Assembly (NCBI GenBank): GCA_946626265.1
Contig: CAMOUE010000102.1
Span: 1-8,108, forward strand
Length of the DNA: 8,108 bases
Source: an uncultured Eggerthellaceae bacterium
Lineage (GTDB): Bacteria > Actinomycetota > Coriobacteriia > Coriobacteriales > Eggerthellaceae
Reading direction: 5' to 3'
The notes under the pieces were generated by a model, which was not told the origin of the DNA, ran no database searches, and was given only the letters and a program-made list of their open reading frames with translations. Shown here one piece after another: positions 6,470 through 8,108 of the stretch. A program made the translations under genes and the position numbers. The first letter of the stretch is position 1; every line of letters begins with the position of its first letter.

Positions 6470-7066
6470 TTGGCTAAACGGGAATTGAAGTTGCATTCTG
6501 TCGTGTCTCCCACGCAGACGGTTGTCGTCTCCGCGTACGACGAGGAGGGAAAGCCACAGGCATGCACCTTGGCATTCTACATGGTGAGCAGTCACGTGCC
6601 GCCGTGCGTAACCGTGGCAATCAACGCGACGCAGAGGCGGAAGACCCTCGCGGCGATGCTGTCGAGCGGGGCTTTCGTGCTCGGGTTTCCAAGCGTGGAC
6701 CAAGTAGCGGAAGCAGACTACCTCGGCGTCGAGTCAGGCTACAACGCCGATAAGCTGGCGAACATCGGCTACACCACGACTGACGCGGAGACGGTGAGCG
6801 CCCCGATTGTTGACGAATTTCCGCTATCGCTCGAGTGCCAGATTGTCCACACGGTCACGGTCGGGAGCCACACCCAAGTGACAGGCGAAGTGAAGCGGAT
6901 CCTCGCCGACGAGTCGATAATCGACGACAAGGGAAATGTGCTCCTCGAGAAGCTTCGGCCCATCATCTACGACGAGGAGCAGCTGCGGTACCTATCCCTG
7001 GGCGAAAAGGTGGCAGATGCCTTCCGGACTGGCACCGAGCTGAAGAAGCGCCTGAAAGAGGGGTGA
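6470..7066 (+). CDS. Flavin reductase-like (flavoredoxin-type) FMN-binding protein
   Basis: A 198-residue protein of the flavin reductase-like, split-barrel FMN-binding family. Visible blocks: an N-terminal strand with ACTLAFYMVSSHVPPCVTVAI (about 31-51, from A31 to V49 and on), N52-A-T-Q-RRKT matching the region that contacts the flavin phosphate, ADYLGVESGYNADKLANIG (82-100), the LECQIVHTVTVGSHTQVTGEV block (121-141) with the family's conserved HT, and a C-terminal helix. Length fits flavoredoxins (about 190). It probably binds FMN and passes electrons between NAD(P)H or a ferredoxin and an acceptor; the true partner is unknown. The TTG start suggests modest translation despite a strong ribosome site. 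It is transcribed away from the J-domain cluster and towards the PadR gene, and is followed in the same frame by an apparent ferredoxin remnant. Confidence 0.88.
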   Translation: MAKRELKLHSVVSPTQTVVVSAYDEEGKPQACTLAFYMVSSHVPPCVTVAINATQRRKTLAAMLSSGAFVLGFPSVDQVAEADYLGVESGYNADKLANIGYTTTDAETVSAPIVDEFPLSLECQIVHTVTVGSHTQVTGEVKRILADESIIDDKGNVLLEKLRPIIYDEEQLRYLSLGEKVADAFRTGTELKKRLKEG

Positions 7067-7159
7067 CGCAGAAGTCGGCAAAACGGCGTTCGCTTTTCCG
7101 ACCGATGCGAGGTCTGCTACGTGCGCCTGCACAACTGTCCCCAGAACGCGATCCAGCTG
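7067..7159 (+). pseudogene. Apparent remnant of a [4Fe-4S] ferredoxin domain
   Basis: Directly after the flavin reductase TGA, in the same frame and with no start codon of its own, the translation includes FSDR then CEVCYVRLHNCPQNAIQL. This fits the second cluster motif of 2[4Fe-4S] ferredoxin domains (C-x2-C-x2-C-x3-C-P-x3-A-I), as in EFR1-type flavodoxin/ferredoxin proteins, except that the third cysteine is Arg (CGC at 7124-7126, one transition from TGC). The first cluster motif is absent. I read it as the decayed 3' end of a ferredoxin-type gene. Chance resemblance cannot be excluded over about 30 codons. Confidence 0.45.
7074..7102. terminator. Possible hairpin between convergent flavin reductase and PadR genes
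   Basis: GTCGG-(c)-AAAA pairs with TTTT-CCGAC around a 10-nt loop, with one bulged C. It starts 7 nt after the flavin reductase stop. No T run follows on either strand, and it overlaps the ferredoxin remnant, so its role as a terminator is tentative. Confidence 0.3.
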
Positions 7160-7186
7160 CGCGCAGGCGCAGCTCGTGCGCCTCGC

Positions 7187-7759
7187 TCATCCGATGCGCG
7201 AGGCGTACTTAGCCCGCAGCCCTTCGAGCCATGCAATCCGCCTCTTCGTCTCCTCGACCATGTAATCGCGTTCGTAGCTCCACAGTTCGAGGTATTCGCT
7301 GCCGCATTCCGAACCGCCCGAGACGATGAATGACGATTCGACTTCTTCGAGCGATTGCGTCGAATAATCGAGAGAGCCCCGCAGCCATGCAAGGCCCTCG
7401 TCGATGAACGAGCATATGCGCTCGGGACCAAGGTAGGCCATGCCGGCCAGTTCGAGAAGATACTCGTCGAAACAACTTCTGACCTGCGTGAACGGAAACG
7501 GTTTTTTGAGCCAGTCCGTGAGGGCGGCTTCCCCTTGGGGCGTGAGGCTATAGCACTTCCGATCGAGATGTCCCTCCGACGGAACGCAGCGGCACGTGAG
7601 CAATCCGTTTTCGGTCATCTGCCTGAGCGCCGGGTAAATGCGACTCAGATGAATGCGAACCATATTCCCGCTCGATGCGTCGATGATGGACTTCAGCTGA
7701 TAACCGGTAATGTCAGGATGCATTTTGATCAGACCGAGCAGCGCGTTCTGGATTTTCAC
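7187..7759 (-). CDS. PadR-family transcriptional regulator
   Basis: A 190-residue PadR regulator. The N-terminal winged helix (about 1-83) has LLGLIKMHPDITGYQLKSII, then the signature LSRIYPALRQMTENGLLT, the wing region EGHLDRKCYSLTPQGEAAL and a following helix. Residues about 90-185 form the C-terminal helical dimerisation domain of the longer PadR subgroup (EYLLELAGMAYLG ... RDYMVEETKRRIAWLEGL). Start is GTG 7759, with AGAGGA about 7 nt upstream; a nearby ATG at 7775 is out of frame. PadR proteins usually repress nearby genes and themselves in response to a small ligand. Candidates here are its own promoter, where operator-like repeats are visible, and the convergent flavin reductase. The ligand is unknown. 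Confidence 0.92.
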   Translation of the reverse strand: MKIQNALLGLIKMHPDITGYQLKSIIDASSGNMVRIHLSRIYPALRQMTENGLLTCRCVPSEGHLDRKCYSLTPQGEAALTDWLKKPFPFTQVRSCFDEYLLELAGMAYLGPERICSFIDEGLAWLRGSLDYSTQSLEEVESSFIVSGGSECGSEYLELWSYERDYMVEETKRRIAWLEGLRAKYASRIG

Positions 7760-7819
7760 AAAGCGTTCCTCTCATAATTTAATGGGTCCAATTGTACTTT
7801 GCGAGAAGCACACCCTTAC

Positions 7820-7851
7820 GGGAAACTATAGGGAAACTTTAGCCTCCTAAA
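7820..7851. promoter_or_regulatory. Operator-like repeats downstream of the padR-type promoter
   Basis: Direct repeat GGGAAACT at 7820-7827 and 7831-7838, exactly 11 bp apart (one helical turn), next to the inverted repeat TTTAG-CCTC-CTAAA (7838-7851). They lie at and just after the predicted transcription start of the PadR gene, where an autorepressor would bind. A near-palindrome GTCCAATTGTAC lies at 7786-7797. Binding is inferred. Confidence 0.35.
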
Positions 7852-7855
7852 TTTA

Positions 7856-7883
7856 TTTATAATTTGATATAACCTTGCCACAA
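7856..7883 (-). promoter_or_regulatory. Candidate promoter of the PadR gene
   Basis: Reading the minus strand: -35 TTGTGG (7883-7878), 16 bp spacer, -10 TATAAA (7861-7856). Start of transcription would be near 7849, giving a leader of about 90 nt. The surrounding stretch is strikingly AT-rich compared with the rest of the window. Confidence 0.4.
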
Positions 7884-7903
7884 TAACGGTTACTCAGTAT
7901 CAT
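7875..7903 (+). promoter_or_regulatory. Candidate plus-strand promoter overlapping the PadR promoter
   Basis: -35 TTGCCA (7875-7880), 17 bp spacer, -10 TATCAT (7898-7903). The -35 box overlaps the -35 box of the divergent minus-strand promoter by 3 bp, so the two could compete. Transcription would begin near 7910. Confidence 0.45.
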
Positions 7904-7949
7904 TTAAATGAAGTTGTGCCCATTTGGGGACATCGGACAACTGCCGCAC
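7890..7949 (-). CDS. Possible 19-residue small ORF upstream of the PadR gene
   Basis: GTG 7949 preceded at 6 nt by GGAGGAG encodes MRQLSDVPKWAQLHLNDTE and stops with TAA at 7890-7892. I recognise no family. It lies antisense to the candidate small RNA and upstream of the predicted PadR promoter. The frame is open for about 20 further codons upstream without a good start, so it may also be the tail of a decayed gene. It competes with the small-RNA reading, since the same bases give the CTCCTCC loop. Confidence 0.15.
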   Translation of the reverse strand: MRQLSDVPKWAQLHLNDTE

Positions 7950-8010
7950 TAGATGCTCCTCCAAGGCCGACTTCCCCCCACAACGAAGGCCCCTTTCGGG
8001 GCCTTCATCC
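7910..8010 (+). ncRNA. Candidate small structured RNA (promoter to terminator, no gene)
   Basis: About 100 nt between a good -35/-10 pair and a strong terminator, with no supported coding region. It can form a nested hairpin: GTTGTG (7913-7918) with CACAAC (7979-7984); GGGGA (7926-7930) with TCCCC (7973-7977); TCGG (7933-7936) with CCGA (7967-7970). The roughly 30-nt apical loop exposes CTCCTCC (7956-7962), complementary to Shine-Dalgarno sequences such as GGAGG. The terminator hairpin stacks directly after the closing stem. It matches no RNA family I recognise; an untranslated leader or remnant is possible. Confidence 0.3.
7985..8006 (+). terminator. Strong rho-independent-type terminator hairpin
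   Basis: GAAGGCCCC and GGGGCCTTC form a perfect 9-bp stem with loop TTTC, followed by ATCCTTTC on the plus strand. It could end the candidate small RNA; on the minus strand it could also serve a gene at the right edge. Confidence 0.75.
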
Positions 8011-8080
8011 TTTCATGGTGCTATTTCGTGATATGCGCCGCAGCCGCCGGGCGTCGTCCGCAGATCAGCGCACATCGCCG

Positions 8081-8107
8081 TTATTCTGCCGCGGCCGCCG
8101 GCCCGGG
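8081..8107 (-). CDS. Possible last codons of a minus-strand gene at the right edge
   Basis: Reading in from the right edge on the minus strand, one frame gives Pro-Gly-Pro-Ala-Ala-Ala-Ala-Glu then TAA (8083-8081). An Ala/Pro-rich tail is plausible in this GC-rich genome, and the bidirectional hairpin at 7985-8006 could end such a transcript. Only eight codons are visible, so this is weak. Between 8007 and 8080 I see nothing else. Confidence 0.15.
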   Translation of the reverse strand, partial: PGPAAAAE

Positions 8108-8108
8108 T

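Noticed and set aside
4923..6488. 521-codon open frame on the plus strand
   Set aside because: Antisense to the HIRAN and J-like genes, which have recognisable motifs, ribosome sites and tight coupling. Its end merely translates the 24-bp duplication.
7908..7952. 14-codon plus-strand ORF MKLCPFGDIGQLPH
   Set aside because: No ribosome site; it begins at or before the predicted transcription start and would disrupt the hairpin reading.
7913..7984. tRNA-like span: 72 nt closed by a GTTGTG/CACAAC stem and close to a CCA
   Set aside because: No T-arm GTTC motif, D-arm or anticodon arm can be placed; the internal pairing is one nested hairpin, not a cloverleaf.
8015..8108. Plus-strand frame from ATG 8015 open to the right edge
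   Set aside because: No ribosome site, directly behind a terminator, and Arg-rich translation typical of a shadow frame.

Overview
The window is GC-rich with dense, tightly packed genes. Its families (DUF975 membrane protein, VanR/VanS-like two-component pair, DUF4230, Sel1-repeat protein, PadR regulator, flavoredoxin-type flavin reductase, and an apparent remnant of a clostridial/coriobacterial-style ferredoxin domain) fit a gut Actinobacterium of the Coriobacteriia, most likely Eggerthellaceae (Eggerthella, Gordonibacter, Slackia or Adlercreutzia type). This placement is inferred from gene content and base composition only.

Layout. (1) Positions 2-2939, plus strand: the 3' part of a DUF975 integral membrane protein, a terminator-like hairpin, then an OmpR-family response regulator and its sensor kinase 6 bp apart. 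(2) Positions 3011-6221, minus strand: four genes read towards the kinase. In order of transcription they encode a J-domain-like coiled-coil protein, a stand-alone HIRAN-domain protein, a Sel1/TPR-repeat protein and a membrane-anchored DUF4230 protein. The first three are separated by 1 bp or overlap by 8 bp, with strong Shine-Dalgarno sites; the fourth follows after 80 bp. (3) Positions 6222-6469: a divergent control region with several inverted repeats and a perfect 24-bp tandem duplication that duplicates the Shine-Dalgarno of the next gene. (4) Positions 6470-7066, plus strand: a flavin reductase-like FMN-binding protein with a TTG start, followed by what looks like the decayed end of a [4Fe-4S] ferredoxin domain. 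(5) Positions 7187-7759, minus strand: a PadR-family repressor. (6) Positions 7760-8108: an AT-rich regulatory stretch with overlapping divergent promoters, a possible small structured RNA of about 100 nt ending at a strong terminator, and possibly the last codons of a minus-strand gene at the right edge.

How the parts may work together. The response regulator and kinase form a standard phosphorelay of unknown stimulus. The minus-strand cluster combines a possible Hsp70 co-chaperone, a DNA-end-binding-type domain, a protein-interaction scaffold and a membrane protein with a long cytoplasmic coiled coil. It is the best candidate for an undescribed multi-protein system, plausibly stress or DNA-damage/defence related, but no enzyme is visible and the function is not established. 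PadR lies convergent to the flavin reductase and may regulate it, itself, or the candidate small RNA that shares its promoter region.
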